64,000 nucleotides of DNA from CAZEHS01 sp964424355 (GCA_964424355.1 CAYRIO010000001.1:186001-250000); one strand, 5' to 3'. Shown: positions 42,955-52,046, numbered from the stretch's first letter. A program made the numbers and translations. The notes: generated by a model not told the origin, from the sequence alone.

Positions 42955-44196
42955 ATGAAAATCATAGACGTGCTTTGTTCACCAGGCAGAACCGGTTTTT
43001 ACTTTGACGATCAGAAGGCTATCAAGAAAGGCGCCACCCTGGATGGTTTCACATATGAAGGGGCTGCTGTGACCGATGGTTTCAGCGCCATCCGGCTTGC
43101 CGGAGAATCCATCTCCGTGATGCTGATCCTGGAAGACGGCCAAGTGGCCCATGGGGATTGTGCTGCTGTTCAGTACTCCGGTGCAGGCGGCCGGGACCCG
43201 CTGTTCATCGCCGCGGATTTCATCCCCGTGATCGAAAAAGAGATTGCTCCCAAGCTGATCGGTCGGGAAATCACCACTTTCAAAGCTTTGGCAGAAGAGT
43301 TCGATCATCTGCAAATCAATGGCAAGAAAATGCATACGGCCATCCGTTATGGCGTTACGCAGGCCCTTCTTGATGCGGTTGCAAAATCTAGAAAAATCAC
43401 CATGGCAGAAGTGGTGGTCGACGAATACAAGACCGGCGTTAAAATCACCAGAGTCCCCATTTTCGCACAATCCGGCGATGACCGTTATAATAACGTAGAC
43501 AAAATGATCATCAAAGGCATCGATGTGATGCCCCACGCCTTGATCAACCACGTGGAAACCAAGCTGGGCAAGAAGGGCGAAATCCTTCTGGAGTACGTTG
43601 GCTGGCTTCGGGACCGCGTGATCAAGCTCCGTACGAGCAAAGATTACAGCCCGATTTTCCATATCGATGTTTACGGCACCATCGGCCTGGCCTTCAACAA
43701 TGATATTCCGGCTCAAGCGGCGTACATCGAAACCCTGGTTGAAGCAGCGAAGCCCTTCCAGCTCCGCATCGAGGGTCCCATGGATGTGGACGATCGGGAA
43801 AAGCAGATGCTGGCCCTGAAAGAAATCCGAAGCATTCTGGATGCCAAGGGTGTTGCGGTAGAAATCGTGGCAGACGAATGGTGCAACACGTTTGAAGATG
43901 TGGCCTATTTCGCTGATAACAAGGCCGGTCACATGCTCCAGATCAAAACACCGGACCTCGGCGGCGTGAACAACATCATTGACGCCATCCTTTACTGCAA
44001 GGAGCGGGGGATCGGCGCTTACAGCGGCGGTACCTGTAACGAAACCAACCGTTCAGCCGAAGTCACCACCCAGATCGCCATGGCCTGCGGTGCGGCTCAA
44101 GTACTGGCAAAACCAGGCATGGGCGTTGATGAAGGCTACATGATTGTCAATAATGAAATGAATCGGGTCATTGCTCTGGCCAACCGACGCAAGTAA
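42955..44196 (+). CDS. mal: 3-Methylaspartate ammonia-lyase
   Basis: It removes ammonia from 3-methylaspartate to give mesaconate. It is an enolase-superfamily enzyme of 413 aa, the normal length. Segments of the family include VLCSPGRTGFYFDDQKA, the metal-ligand region HIDVYGTIG, IEGPMD and ADEWCNTFED, and the catalytic Lys in MLQIKTPDLGG. AAAGGAG precedes the ATG. It is followed by a hairpin that may partly end the glm transcript. Confidence 0.97.
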   Translation: MKIIDVLCSPGRTGFYFDDQKAIKKGATLDGFTYEGAAVTDGFSAIRLAGESISVMLILEDGQVAHGDCAAVQYSGAGGRDPLFIAADFIPVIEKEIAPKLIGREITTFKALAEEFDHLQINGKKMHTAIRYGVTQALLDAVAKSRKITMAEVVVDEYKTGVKITRVPIFAQSGDDRYNNVDKMIIKGIDVMPHALINHVETKLGKKGEILLEYVGWLRDRVIKLRTSKDYSPIFHIDVYGTIGLAFNNDIPAQAAYIETLVEAAKPFQLRIEGPMDVDDREKQMLALKEIRSILDAKGVAVEIVADEWCNTFEDVAYFADNKAGHMLQIKTPDLGGVNNIIDAILYCKERGIGAYSGGTCNETNRSAEVTTQIAMACGAAQVLAKPGMGVDEGYMIVNNEMNRVIALANRRK

Positions 44197-44207
44197 TCCC
44201 TTGAATG

Positions 44208-44246
44208 CCAAAGAAGCCTGGTTCGCCCACGGCTTCTTTGGTTTAT
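44208..44246 (+). terminator. Terminator-like hairpin after mal
   Basis: CCAAAGAAGCC (44208-44218) pairs perfectly with GGCTTCTTTGG (44231-44241) and is followed by a short T tract. It may divide the pathway genes into glm-mal and fum-cit transcripts; a TATAAT occurs just after it (44243-44248). Confidence 0.7.
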
Positions 44247-44303
44247 AATGGACTTATGATGTTCGTTGTTCATTGTGATGAACGCCGTTACCCGTCAATT
44301 TTT

Positions 44304-44423
44304 TTGACTGTCTTTGCGAGGAACGCAGAGACGCGGCAATCTCTCCCTTATTACTTGTGATTTTAATGAGAATGATTTTTTCAAAGGGAGAGATTGCCGC
44401 GCTACGCTCGCAAAGACAGTCAA
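44304..44423 (+). repeat. MITE-like palindromic repeat, copy 1
   Basis: A 120-bp element with perfect 17-bp terminal inverted repeats (TTGACTGTCTTTGCGAG and complement) and an inner 18-bp inverted pair (CGCGGCAATCTCTCCCTT and complement) around an AT-rich centre. No coding frame is contained. A second copy in the same orientation is at 48621. Confidence 0.88.
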
Positions 44424-44466
44424 GAGTGCAATGAATTACCATGTTAATAATAAAGCGAGGTGCAGG

Positions 44467-45309
44467 ATGAAAACCATTCATGTGGATGCAATTATCAGTG
44501 CCGTGAAAGCCATGTGCATTGAAACCAATTATCAGCTGCCGGAGGATGTGAAACGGCGGATCAAGGACATGCGGGCTGCGGAGCCCTTTCAATCCGCCGG
44601 GATCATCCTGGACCGGATCATCGAGAATTTCACCATTGCTTCCCAAGGGGTGCTGCCCATCTGTCAGGACACCGGGATGGTGTATGTGTCCGTCGAGCTG
44701 GGGCAGGATGTCCATGTAGTGGGCGGTTCCCTGGACGAAGCTATCCATGAGGGGGTCCGTCAGGGCTACGCCGAAGGCTTTTTACGGAAATCCGTGGTGA
44801 AGGATCCCCTGAACCGGGTGAATACTGGGGACAACACCCCGGCCTCCATCGCCTATGCGGTGGTTACCGGTGAGCATCTGAAAATAACCATCGCTCCCAA
44901 GGGCTTCGGTTCCGAGAACATGAGCCGCCTGAAGATGCTGAAACCTTCTGAGGGATTAGATGGCGTCATTGATTTTGTGCTGGAAACCGTGAAGCTGGCG
45001 GGGTCCAATCCATGCCCCCCCATCATCCTGGGCATCGGTATCGGCGGCACCTTCGACAAGGTGGCGGGGCTGGCGAAGAAAGCCCTGATGCGGTCCCTGG
45101 ATTCCAAGCATGGGGATCCGTATTATCAGGAGCTGGAAGCGGCTCTGCTGGAAAAGGTCAACGCCATGGGGGTCGGTCCCCAGGGCTTCGGCGGCAAGAC
45201 CACGGCTTTGGCTGTCCATATTGAAACCTATCCCACCCATATCGCAGGCTTGCCTGTGGCTGTGAACATCAACTGCCATGCCGCCCGGCATGCGGAAATA
45301 GAGCTGTAA
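44467..45309 (+). CDS. Class I hydratase alpha subunit (fumarase/mesaconase type)
   Basis: With the next gene it forms a two-subunit 4Fe-4S hydro-lyase; in this pathway the expected reaction is mesaconate plus water to (S)-citramalate. The 281-aa alpha subunit carries LPICQDTGMVYVSVELG (first cluster Cys), GFGSENMSRLKML and NPCPPIILGIGIGGTFDKVA (second Cys). ATG 44467 follows GCGAGGTGCAGG; the frame is open upstream through the repeat, but that is not coding. Fumarase versus mesaconase activity cannot be decided by sequence; context favours mesaconase. Confidence 0.92.
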   Translation: MKTIHVDAIISAVKAMCIETNYQLPEDVKRRIKDMRAAEPFQSAGIILDRIIENFTIASQGVLPICQDTGMVYVSVELGQDVHVVGGSLDEAIHEGVRQGYAEGFLRKSVVKDPLNRVNTGDNTPASIAYAVVTGEHLKITIAPKGFGSENMSRLKMLKPSEGLDGVIDFVLETVKLAGSNPCPPIILGIGIGGTFDKVAGLAKKALMRSLDSKHGDPYYQELEAALLEKVNAMGVGPQGFGGKTTALAVHIETYPTHIAGLPVAVNINCHAARHAEIEL

Positions 45310-45321
45310 GGAGGCCAGAGC

Positions 45322-45900
45322 ATGGAAATCCGTGTGAATACACCCTTAACGGCTGAGAAAGCCAAATCACTGAAGGCCGGAGATGTGGTCCTGATCTCAG
45401 GCACGGTCTATACCGCCCGGGATGCTGCCCATAAGAAGATGACGGAGCTGTTGGCCGCCGGGGGCTCCCTGCCCTTTGATATTCAGGATGCCATCATCTA
45501 TTATGTGGGTCCCACACCGGCCAAGCCCGGCAACGTCATCGGCTCTGCCGGACCCACCACTAGCGGCCGGATGGACGCCTACACGCCAACCCTGCTGGAT
45601 CTGGGCCTTCGGGGCATGATCGGCAAGGGCGCCCGGACACCGGCAGTCATCGATTCCATCAAGAAAAATCACGCGGTCTATTTTGCCGCCATCGGCGGTG
45701 CTGCCGCTGTGATGGCCCAGTGTGTCCGCAGTGTTGAAATCATCGCCTACGAGGAACTGGGCGCTGAGGCGGTCCGTAAACTGGAAGTGGAAGACCTCCC
45801 CGTGATCGTGGCCATCGACAGCCAGGGCAACAACTACTACGAAATCGGCCAGGCGGCATACCTTGAGCAGGCCGGGAAGAATGCAGGTGAGAAGGCATGA
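45322..45900 (+). CDS. Class I hydratase beta subunit (fumarase/mesaconase type)
   Basis: The 192-aa C-terminal (beta) subunit of the two-subunit hydratase: GDVVLISGTVYTARDAAHKK, YYVGPTPAKPGNVIGSAGPT, GKGARTPAVIDSIKKN and AIGGAAAVMAQCV. It starts 12 bp after the alpha subunit behind AAGGAGG, and its stop overlaps the citD start (ATGA). Swiveling-domain partner of the iron-sulfur subunit. Confidence 0.93.
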   Translation: MEIRVNTPLTAEKAKSLKAGDVVLISGTVYTARDAAHKKMTELLAAGGSLPFDIQDAIIYYVGPTPAKPGNVIGSAGPTTSGRMDAYTPTLLDLGLRGMIGKGARTPAVIDSIKKNHAVYFAAIGGAAAVMAQCVRSVEIIAYEELGAEAVRKLEVEDLPVIVAIDSQGNNYYEIGQAAYLEQAGKNAGEKA

Positions 45901-46175
45901 ACATAACCAAGGTAGCAAAGGCAGGCACCCTGGAATCCAACGATATCCTGGTCATGGTCATGCCTGCGGAACGGCCCGGCATCGAGCTGGAGCTGGAGAG
46001 CATCGTCATGAAGCAGTTCGGGGATCAGATCCGGGAGACTATATTTAAGACATTGAACACCTTAGGCGTCACCGATGTGCGCATCAAGGCCCAGGATAAA
46101 GGGGCTCTGGATTACACCATCGCAGCCCGGATTGAAACGGCTGTGAAACGGGCCACAGAAGAAGAGGTGGTCTGA
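45897..46175 (+). CDS. citD: Citrate/citramalate lyase acyl carrier protein (gamma subunit)
   Basis: A 92-aa acyl carrier carrying the phosphoribosyl-dephospho-CoA prosthetic group. The modified serine is in KAGTLESNDILV (~residue 14). In the methylaspartate pathway such complexes split (S)-citramalate into pyruvate and acetate. Overlaps with both neighbours (ATGA at the start, one base at the end) show tight translational coupling with the beta subunit. Confidence 0.92.
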   Translation: MNITKVAKAGTLESNDILVMVMPAERPGIELELESIVMKQFGDQIRETIFKTLNTLGVTDVRIKAQDKGALDYTIAARIETAVKRATEEEVV

Positions 46176-47059
46176 TGGGCGCCCTAAGAAGAACCATGCT
46201 GTTCATCCCGGGGAACAACCCGGGAATGCTTCAGAATGCCGGTGTCCTCGGTGCAGATTCCATCATTCTGGATTTGGAGGATGCGGTCAGCCTGTCCGAA
46301 AAGGACAGCGCCCGGATTCTGGTGGGAAAGGCCATTGAAAACGTGGATTTCGGCACGGCAGAAATCGTCGTGCGGATCAACCCCCTGACTACCTCCTACG
46401 GCCCCAAGGATCTTGAAGCCATGGCAAAGGCAAAGCCTCATGTAATCTTGGTCCCCAAAGCCGATGAAGCCCAGATCCGTCTGGCTTCCGAAACCTTGGA
46501 CCGCCTGGAACGGAAAGCCGGGATTCCAGTGGGCACCATCAAGCTGATTCCCCTGATTGAAAGCGCCTACGGTGTTGAAAAGGTGTATGATATCATCCAG
46601 GTTTCAGCCAGAACCGTGGGAATCCTGTTCGGCGGTGAGGATTACACCGCAGATATGGGGGTGCGGCGGACCTTGGAGGGGGAGGAGATCCTCTATGCCC
46701 GGAACAAGGTAGCCATTGCCTGCAAGGCCCTGGGGGTGGACGCCATTGATACCCCTTTTACGGATGTGGACAATTTCACAGGTCTCCGGGCAGATACCCT
46801 GAAGGCCCGGAACCTGGGCTTCACCGGCAAAGCCGCCATCAACCCCCGGCAGGTGGACACCATCCACGGCGCCTTCGCTCCGGAAACCACTGAAATCCAG
46901 CATGCCATCCGGGTGCTAGAAGCCATGGAAACCGCCGAGAAGGAAGGGAAGGGCGTGTTTTCCCTGGATGGCAAGATGGTAGATGCGCCCATCATCAACC
47001 GCGCTCAGCAGACCGTTGAGCTGGCGAAGGTGCTGGGACTGTTGGGAGGCATACGATGA
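46175..47059 (+). CDS. citE: Citrate/citramalate lyase beta subunit (CitE)
   Basis: The lyase subunit that cleaves citryl- or citramalyl-thioester. It is a 294-aa HpcH/HpaI-type barrel with MLFIPGNNPGMLQNA, DSIILDLEDAVSL, LIPLIESAYGVEKVYDI and LFGGEDYTADMGVRR. It overlaps citD by one base and citF by four. Activity on citramalate rather than citrate is inferred from the neighbouring methylaspartate genes. Confidence 0.94.
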   Translation: MGALRRTMLFIPGNNPGMLQNAGVLGADSIILDLEDAVSLSEKDSARILVGKAIENVDFGTAEIVVRINPLTTSYGPKDLEAMAKAKPHVILVPKADEAQIRLASETLDRLERKAGIPVGTIKLIPLIESAYGVEKVYDIIQVSARTVGILFGGEDYTADMGVRRTLEGEEILYARNKVAIACKALGVDAIDTPFTDVDNFTGLRADTLKARNLGFTGKAAINPRQVDTIHGAFAPETTEIQHAIRVLEAMETAEKEGKGVFSLDGKMVDAPIINRAQQTVELAKVLGLLGGIR

Positions 47060-48591
47060 AGAACGCAGTCGGCAGGGAACTGCCTGAATATATTGAAGGA
47101 TTCGGCGCTGTAAAGCCCTATGGCGGCGCCTTTGCCAATACGGGCGCTGCTCAGCGGAAGGCCGTGATGGTGAAATCCGTGAAGCCTGGGGAATCCAAAC
47201 GGCTGGAAAGTATTGAGGCAGCACTGGATGCCGCCGGAATCAAGGATGGGATGACCCTGTCCTTCCATCACCATCTCCGCAATGGAGACGGGGTTCTCAA
47301 CAAGGTGATGGAAGCGGTGGCAAAGCGGGGCATTAAGGATATCACCCTGGCTGTCAGCTCTATTTTCCCCACCCATGCCCCCTTGGTGGACCTGATGAAA
47401 TCCGGGGTAGTCACGGGAATCTGGACCAACTATATGTCCGGGCCGGTGGCCAAGGCCATCTCCCAGGGGGTACTGCAAAAGCCCGCCATCATGATGACCC
47501 ATGGGGGCAGACCCCGGGCCATCGAATCCGGTGAAATGCCGGTCCATATCGCCTTTATTGCGGCCCCTTCGGCAGACTCCTACGGGAACTGCAACGGCGT
47601 CCACGGGAAATCGGCCTGCGGTGCCTTGGGGTATGCGGTAGCGGATGCCCAGTATGCTGATACGGTGGTGGTCATCACAGACAATCTGGTGGATTATCCG
47701 GCTGCACCGGTTGAAATACCGCAGCAGAATGTGGATTACGTGGTTGTGGTGCCATCCATTGGCGATCCTGCCGGAATCGTATCCGGAACCACCCAAATCA
47801 CCCGGGATCCCGTGGGCCTTAAGATTGCCCGGAATACCGCCAGGGTGATCCAAGCCTCCGGTCTTCTCAAAGACGGCATTTCGTTCCAGACCGGTGCCGG
47901 AGGAACCTCCCTGGCAGTGGCTACGGAGCTGAAAGATATGATGAAAGCGGCGGGCATCGTCGGCAGCTTTGCAGCTGGCGGGGTCACCGGGTATATCGTG
48001 GACATGCTGGAGGAAGGACTTTTCAAGGCGATTCTGGATGTTCAGTGCTTCGATCTCCGGGCTGTAGAATCGTATCGGGATAATCCGAAGCATATGGCTA
48101 TGGATGCCTCCATGTACGCCAATCCCCACAATAAGGGAGCCATGGTCAATAACCTGGATGTGATGATTTTGGGGGCTGCGGAGATCGATCTGGATTTCAA
48201 TGTGAATGTCACCACGGGCTCGGATGGCGTCATCATCGGCGGCTCCGGGGGCCACAGCGATACCGCGGCGGGCTCCAAGCTCACCATCATCGTGACCAAT
48301 CTCGTGAAGGCACGGCTGCCCATCATCAAGCGCCGGGTCATGACGGTGACCACCCCCGGTGAAACCGTGGATGTGCTGGTTACCGAACGGGGCATCGCCG
48401 TGAATCCCAAGCGGACGGATCTGATTGAAAACCTCACCCAGGCGGGCCTGCCGGTCATGACCATGGAAGCCTTGCTGGCGCTGGCGGAAAGCATGACAGG
48501 GACCCCGAAGGAAGTGCCTTTGGGGGAAGAAATTGTGGCGGTGGTCCAGTACCGGGACGGAACGGTCATCGATGTGGTTCGGAAGGTTTAA
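47056..48591 (+). CDS. citF: Citrate/citramalate lyase alpha subunit (CitF)
   Basis: The acyl-ACP transferase subunit that swaps acetate for the substrate on the carrier. It is 511 aa, the usual length. Typical segments are GGAFANTGAAQRKAVMVKS, LSFHHHLRNGDGVLNKVM, GKSACGALGYAVADAQYAD and SFQTGAGGTSLAVA. It completes the alpha/beta/gamma lyase complex. A palindromic repeat separates it from citC. Confidence 0.95.
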   Translation: MKNAVGRELPEYIEGFGAVKPYGGAFANTGAAQRKAVMVKSVKPGESKRLESIEAALDAAGIKDGMTLSFHHHLRNGDGVLNKVMEAVAKRGIKDITLAVSSIFPTHAPLVDLMKSGVVTGIWTNYMSGPVAKAISQGVLQKPAIMMTHGGRPRAIESGEMPVHIAFIAAPSADSYGNCNGVHGKSACGALGYAVADAQYADTVVVITDNLVDYPAAPVEIPQQNVDYVVVVPSIGDPAGIVSGTTQITRDPVGLKIARNTARVIQASGLLKDGISFQTGAGGTSLAVATELKDMMKAAGIVGSFAAGGVTGYIVDMLEEGLFKAILDVQCFDLRAVESYRDNPKHMAMDASMYANPHNKGAMVNNLDVMILGAAEIDLDFNVNVTTGSDGVIIGGSGGHSDTAAGSKLTIIVTNLVKARLPIIKRRVMTVTTPGETVDVLVTERGIAVNPKRTDLIENLTQAGLPVMTMEALLALAESMTGTPKEVPLGEEIVAVVQYRDGTVIDVVRKV

Positions 48592-48620
48592 TCTGTATTT
48601 TTGAATAATCAACTATTTAT

Positions 48621-48735
48621 TGTCTTTGCGAGGAACGCAGTGACGTGGCAAACTCTCCCTTGAGATTTTCTTTGACATGCATGGATTATGTAAGAGAATC
48701 AAGGGAGAGATTGCCGCGCTACGCTCGCAAAGACA
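48621..48735 (+). repeat. MITE-like palindromic repeat, copy 2
   Basis: A 115-bp copy of the element at 44304. It has TGTCTTTGCGAG (48621-48632) and CTCGCAAAGACA (48724-48735) at the ends and the same inner AAGGGAGAGATTGCCGCG on the right. The left arm has diverged (GTGACGTGGCAAACTCTCCC) and the central spacer is unrelated. Confidence 0.88.
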
Positions 48736-48780
48736 GCCTAATAAAGTAATTCCTATCAGATGAGAAACCCGGGGGCCCTT

Positions 48781-49827
48781 ATGGACAGCATCACGTTGAA
48801 TCCCATCAATCTGAATAACAAGCAGCAGCGCGATGAAATCAACGCCTTCCTGCTTCAAGCGGGACTGACTCTGGACGGCGATGTGGATTTCACCGTGGCG
48901 GTACGGAGCAGGGGCGCCCTGATCGGCACCTGCTCCAAGTCTGGCCGTGTCATCAAATGCCTGGCAGTCAGTCCGGAGCATCGGGGAGAAGGGCTGTCGG
49001 CGGAGCTGGTGAAGGTGCTCATCGACCGGCTCTTCGACGAGGGGTATTACCATTATTTTGTTTTCACGCAGCCTCATAATACCTGTCTCTTCATGAACCT
49101 TAATTTCAAGATGCTGCACAAAGGGGAGCATGCCGCTCTGCTGGAGGGCGGAATAGTCTCCATCGAGCAGGGGCTTAAAAAGCTGAAGCGTGAGGCGGGC
49201 TTGGGAGAAGGTTCGGACCGGGTCGCGCTGGTGATGAACTGCAACCCCTTCACCCTGGGGCACCTGCATCTGGTGGAAGAGGCAGCGGCAACCGGCAGGG
49301 AAGTGCTCCTGTTCGTAGTGGAAGAGAACCGCTCGGTGTTCTCCTTTGCAGACCGAATGGAAATGGTCCGCCGGGGCACCGCCCACCTCCCCACTGTAAC
49401 GGTGTTGCCCGGAACGGAATACATCATCTCCAGCACCACTTTCCCCTCCTACTTTCTGAGGCAGGCGGATGAACGGACTGCGGCCTACATGGAGATGGAT
49501 GCGGGAATTTTCTGCACTTGGTTCAGCAAAATATTCGGCATTACTACCCGCTTCGTCGGGGAGGAACCCTACTGTGATGTGACCCTCAGCTACAACAACA
49601 CCCTGAAACGGGTGTTGGGGGATGCAGGGCTGACCCTTATCGAGATTCCGCGGATTTCCCGTGATGGAGCTGCCATCAGCGCTTCCCGCGTACGGCAGCT
49701 GATCCGGGAGAATCAAGAGGATGCCATCAGGGCACTGGTTCCGGTATCCACCTGGCAATACATCTTTGAAACCCCCGAAGGAAGGGAGGCTGTGGAGCGG
49801 ATTAGAAACAGTGATACGCCCCACTGA
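48781..49827 (+). CDS. citC: [Citrate/citramalate lyase] ligase (CitC)
   Basis: It acetylates the lyase prosthetic group with ATP and acetate, switching the complex on. The ~348-aa protein has an N-terminal GNAT-like domain (IKCLAVSPEHRGEGLSAELV) and a C-terminal nucleotidyltransferase domain with the NPFTLGHLHLVEEA (HxGH-like) motif and ISASRVRQLI. ATG 48781 has GGGGGC upstream; ATG 48760 is in frame. It sits behind repeat copy 2. Confidence 0.93.
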   Translation: MDSITLNPINLNNKQQRDEINAFLLQAGLTLDGDVDFTVAVRSRGALIGTCSKSGRVIKCLAVSPEHRGEGLSAELVKVLIDRLFDEGYYHYFVFTQPHNTCLFMNLNFKMLHKGEHAALLEGGIVSIEQGLKKLKREAGLGEGSDRVALVMNCNPFTLGHLHLVEEAAATGREVLLFVVEENRSVFSFADRMEMVRRGTAHLPTVTVLPGTEYIISSTTFPSYFLRQADERTAAYMEMDAGIFCTWFSKIFGITTRFVGEEPYCDVTLSYNNTLKRVLGDAGLTLIEIPRISRDGAAISASRVRQLIRENQEDAIRALVPVSTWQYIFETPEGREAVERIRNSDTPH

Positions 49828-49830
49828 CCG

Positions 49831-50328
49831 ATGATGAGCCATGAGATCCTTGAAGCCCGGGAAGAACGGGTGAATCTGCAGGAAGCGCTCTTGAAAACCC
49901 ATGGGAAGGCCCTGCTGACCCACCGGGTCAATACCCCGGGGGAAAAGAAGGATACTCCGGTGGCCCATGGTATCTTTGAAGCGCTTGAAAGTGAGCTGAT
50001 CAAGCAGCTGAGCGGGCACATTGTGGTGGAAAGGATGCTGGTTTCCGCCGAAGGGCCGGTGATGCTCCGAATCGTCAATCTGCCGCCTGCGATCCTGAAG
50101 GAGCTGGCAATTGCCATTGAGCAGGAGCATCCCCTGGGGCGTTTCGTTGATTTGGACGTTTATAACCCGGCGGGGGAAAGCTTAAGCCGGACGGCGCTGG
50201 GGTTTGAAGCCCGAAGCTGTTTTGTGTGCAGCGCCCCGGCCCACGCTTGCGCCAGATCTCAGCGCCATCCCTTGGATGAACTTCTGGCAGTGATGGAAAC
50301 TGGATATCTGAATAGCTTGAACCCATGA
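49831..50328 (+). CDS. citX: Holo-ACP synthase for citrate/citramalate lyase (CitX)
   Basis: It attaches the phosphoribosyl-dephospho-CoA group to apo-CitD. The 165-aa protein ends with the family signature GRFVDLDVYNPAGESLSRTA and RSCFVCSAPAHACARSQRHP. It starts three bases after citC; ATG 49834 is an alternative start. CitG, which makes the prosthetic group precursor, is not in the window. A bidirectional terminator follows. Confidence 0.92.
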   Translation: MMSHEILEAREERVNLQEALLKTHGKALLTHRVNTPGEKKDTPVAHGIFEALESELIKQLSGHIVVERMLVSAEGPVMLRIVNLPPAILKELAIAIEQEHPLGRFVDLDVYNPAGESLSRTALGFEARSCFVCSAPAHACARSQRHPLDELLAVMETGYLNSLNP

Positions 50329-50330
50329 TC

Positions 50331-50370
50331 AAGAGCCTCCCAGTGTGTAAAACGCCGGGAGGCTCTTTAA
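50331..50370. terminator. Bidirectional terminator between citX and rsgI
   Basis: AAGAGCCTCCC (50331-50341) pairs perfectly with GGGAGGCTCTT (50357-50367) between two convergent genes. The T tract is short on the plus strand. Confidence 0.8.
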
Positions 50371-50392
50371 AATTAAGGAAGGTGTTGGTTTC

Positions 50393-51343
50393 TTACTGTT
50401 CATTGTCGGGCGAATCTTTTTTCTTGAATTCATTTTGCGGAGATTCATGCTTTTGGAATTTGTTTTTTCCAGGGTCATTCTTTTTTACATCAGGTTTTTC
50501 TGAATCCTTTTCAATCTGTTTATCCATCTGCTTGGAGGGTTTGCCGTTCTCTTTGCCGGATCCGTTATCCTGATCCTCCAAGGGGGCGTTAGGCTTGTCG
50601 CTTTCAGGGGGATGACGCTTGGTCACTTCATCCCGTTTTTCCTTTTGTTCCTTCAAGATTTCTTTCAGCGGTTTGTCTGCATGTGTCAAAGGCGCGGATT
50701 CCGGTTTGCTTTCCAGACTGGATTCCACCAGTTCTTTCACGGGGGAGTTATGGTTTTTCAGGGCATGCTCATACGTTTTAGCGGTACCGGACATGACGAC
50801 CGTTTCAGTTTCCTTAGACAGCTCGGATAAGTCCTTATCAATGGCATTGACCAGGGCAGTGGACCGTCCGTTATTGTTTCGGTCAGAGACCGAGACGAAC
50901 ACCACATTGGCAAGCTCGGGTTTCAGATAGCCGGCTTTTGATGCTGCCTCAACGGCTGCCTCAACGGCTTCAGCTACCGGCTGGTTCTTAAGGGACTCCA
51001 GTTCAGGCAGGAGCTTCTCGGCATCGCTGTTCAGGGCTTCTACGGCGATGACCCGTTGAAACCAGTTATAGGTCAGTGCCATACTGGGATTGATATCGAT
51101 ATTCACAACACCGAAGGGTTGGCTGTAGCCATAGGTTCCAAGTCCTGCCGAACAGATCAGCAGCAGGGAGGCCGCCATTGCCAGAACGCGTTGCGGGAAC
51201 CGGTTAATCTGGATAGAAGGGGTGTCGCAGGGCACAAAATCACCGATGGCGGCAGTGCCGGTATTCTTGACGTGGATATATTTCCCCTCGGAGGTGAGCA
51301 CCACCAAGGATTTTTCTTTTACTTCCATTACCAGGCCGCGCAT
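50393..51343 (-). CDS. rsgI: RsgI-type membrane anti-sigma factor
   Basis: It holds SigI inactive until an outside signal is sensed. The N-terminal RsgI domain (1-~50: MRGLVMEVKEKSLVVLTSEG) is cytoplasmic and a TM helix spans ~51-72. The extracellular part starts FGVVNIDINPSMALTYNWF, the usual RsgI linker domain, and ends in ~100 residues rich in Lys, Glu, Pro and Asp with no recognisable carbohydrate-binding module. ATG 51343 has GGAAGTGATCC upstream and lies four bases after the sigI stop; the product is ~316 aa. Confidence 0.88.
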   Translation of the reverse strand: MRGLVMEVKEKSLVVLTSEGKYIHVKNTGTAAIGDFVPCDTPSIQINRFPQRVLAMAASLLLICSAGLGTYGYSQPFGVVNIDINPSMALTYNWFQRVIAVEALNSDAEKLLPELESLKNQPVAEAVEAAVEAASKAGYLKPELANVVFVSVSDRNNNGRSTALVNAIDKDLSELSKETETVVMSGTAKTYEHALKNHNSPVKELVESSLESKPESAPLTHADKPLKEILKEQKEKRDEVTKRHPPESDKPNAPLEDQDNGSGKENGKPSKQMDKQIEKDSEKPDVKKNDPGKNKFQKHESPQNEFKKKDSPDNEQ

Positions 51344-51347
51344 AGGA

Positions 51348-52046
51348 TCACTTCCATTCCAGATAGTCTTGTATGAATTGATAGTCGCCGCATAGGACAA
51401 TGACACAGGTGATGATATAGATGCGGCCGCGATCCAGCCGTTTCCTGTCGATATTGCAGAGGTCCTCCAGTTCTTTCATGGGAAGCCGCTTCGTTTCCAT
51501 CAAACGGCTGCGGAGGGCGTCGTTCCGGGCAATTGTCTGAGCGACCTCCTGATAAAGGCTGCGGAGATTTGCCTGCTTGGGTGAGTGGTCGGCTAATTGT
51601 GTGAAACTGATATCCCAGTGGCTCAGCTCTTCGGTCAGGGCCAGGATTTCGTATCGCCGCTGCTGATTTTCGTTTTGAATATCAAAATCATGGAGAGCCT
51701 TGGCTTCCGTAAGCTCATGGCCGCTGTTTTCCTGTGAGGCTTCTAAGGAAATTTCCGGCTTATTCCGATGCTGGCTGCGATAAAGGTCGATGAGCCGCAG
51801 ACGGATGATCCGGGACGAAAAGGAGAGGAATTTCCCCTTATCGGGCTGATAGGCTTGAATGGCTTCGTGAAAAGCCGTGATGCCCACCGAAAATTCATCG
51901 CTGTTCTCCTGAGCCACATAGTGACCGATATGATCCTTGACGGTCTTCATCACAAAGGGCTGATATTCACGAATCAACCGGTCCGCTTCCTGTGTATCGG
52001 TTTTAGCCAGGCGCACCCTGCGTTCCAGATTGTTGAATAAAATCAT
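51348..52046 (-). CDS. sigI: RNA polymerase sigma factor SigI
   Basis: A sigma-70-family factor (232 aa) of the SigI group: the region 2 segment SDEFSVGITAFHEAIQAYQP followed by KGKFLSFSSRIIRLRLIDLYR, then a C-terminal SigI domain including RLPMKELEDL-like KRLPMKELEDLCN. In other Firmicutes SigI answers heat or cell-wall/polysaccharide signals. It is directly upstream of its anti-sigma gene, and GAGGTGG precedes the ATG. Confidence 0.9.
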   Translation of the reverse strand: MILFNNLERRVRLAKTDTQEADRLIREYQPFVMKTVKDHIGHYVAQENSDEFSVGITAFHEAIQAYQPDKGKFLSFSSRIIRLRLIDLYRSQHRNKPEISLEASQENSGHELTEAKALHDFDIQNENQQRRYEILALTEELSHWDISFTQLADHSPKQANLRSLYQEVAQTIARNDALRSRLMETKRLPMKELEDLCNIDRKRLDRGRIYIITCVIVLCGDYQFIQDYLEWK

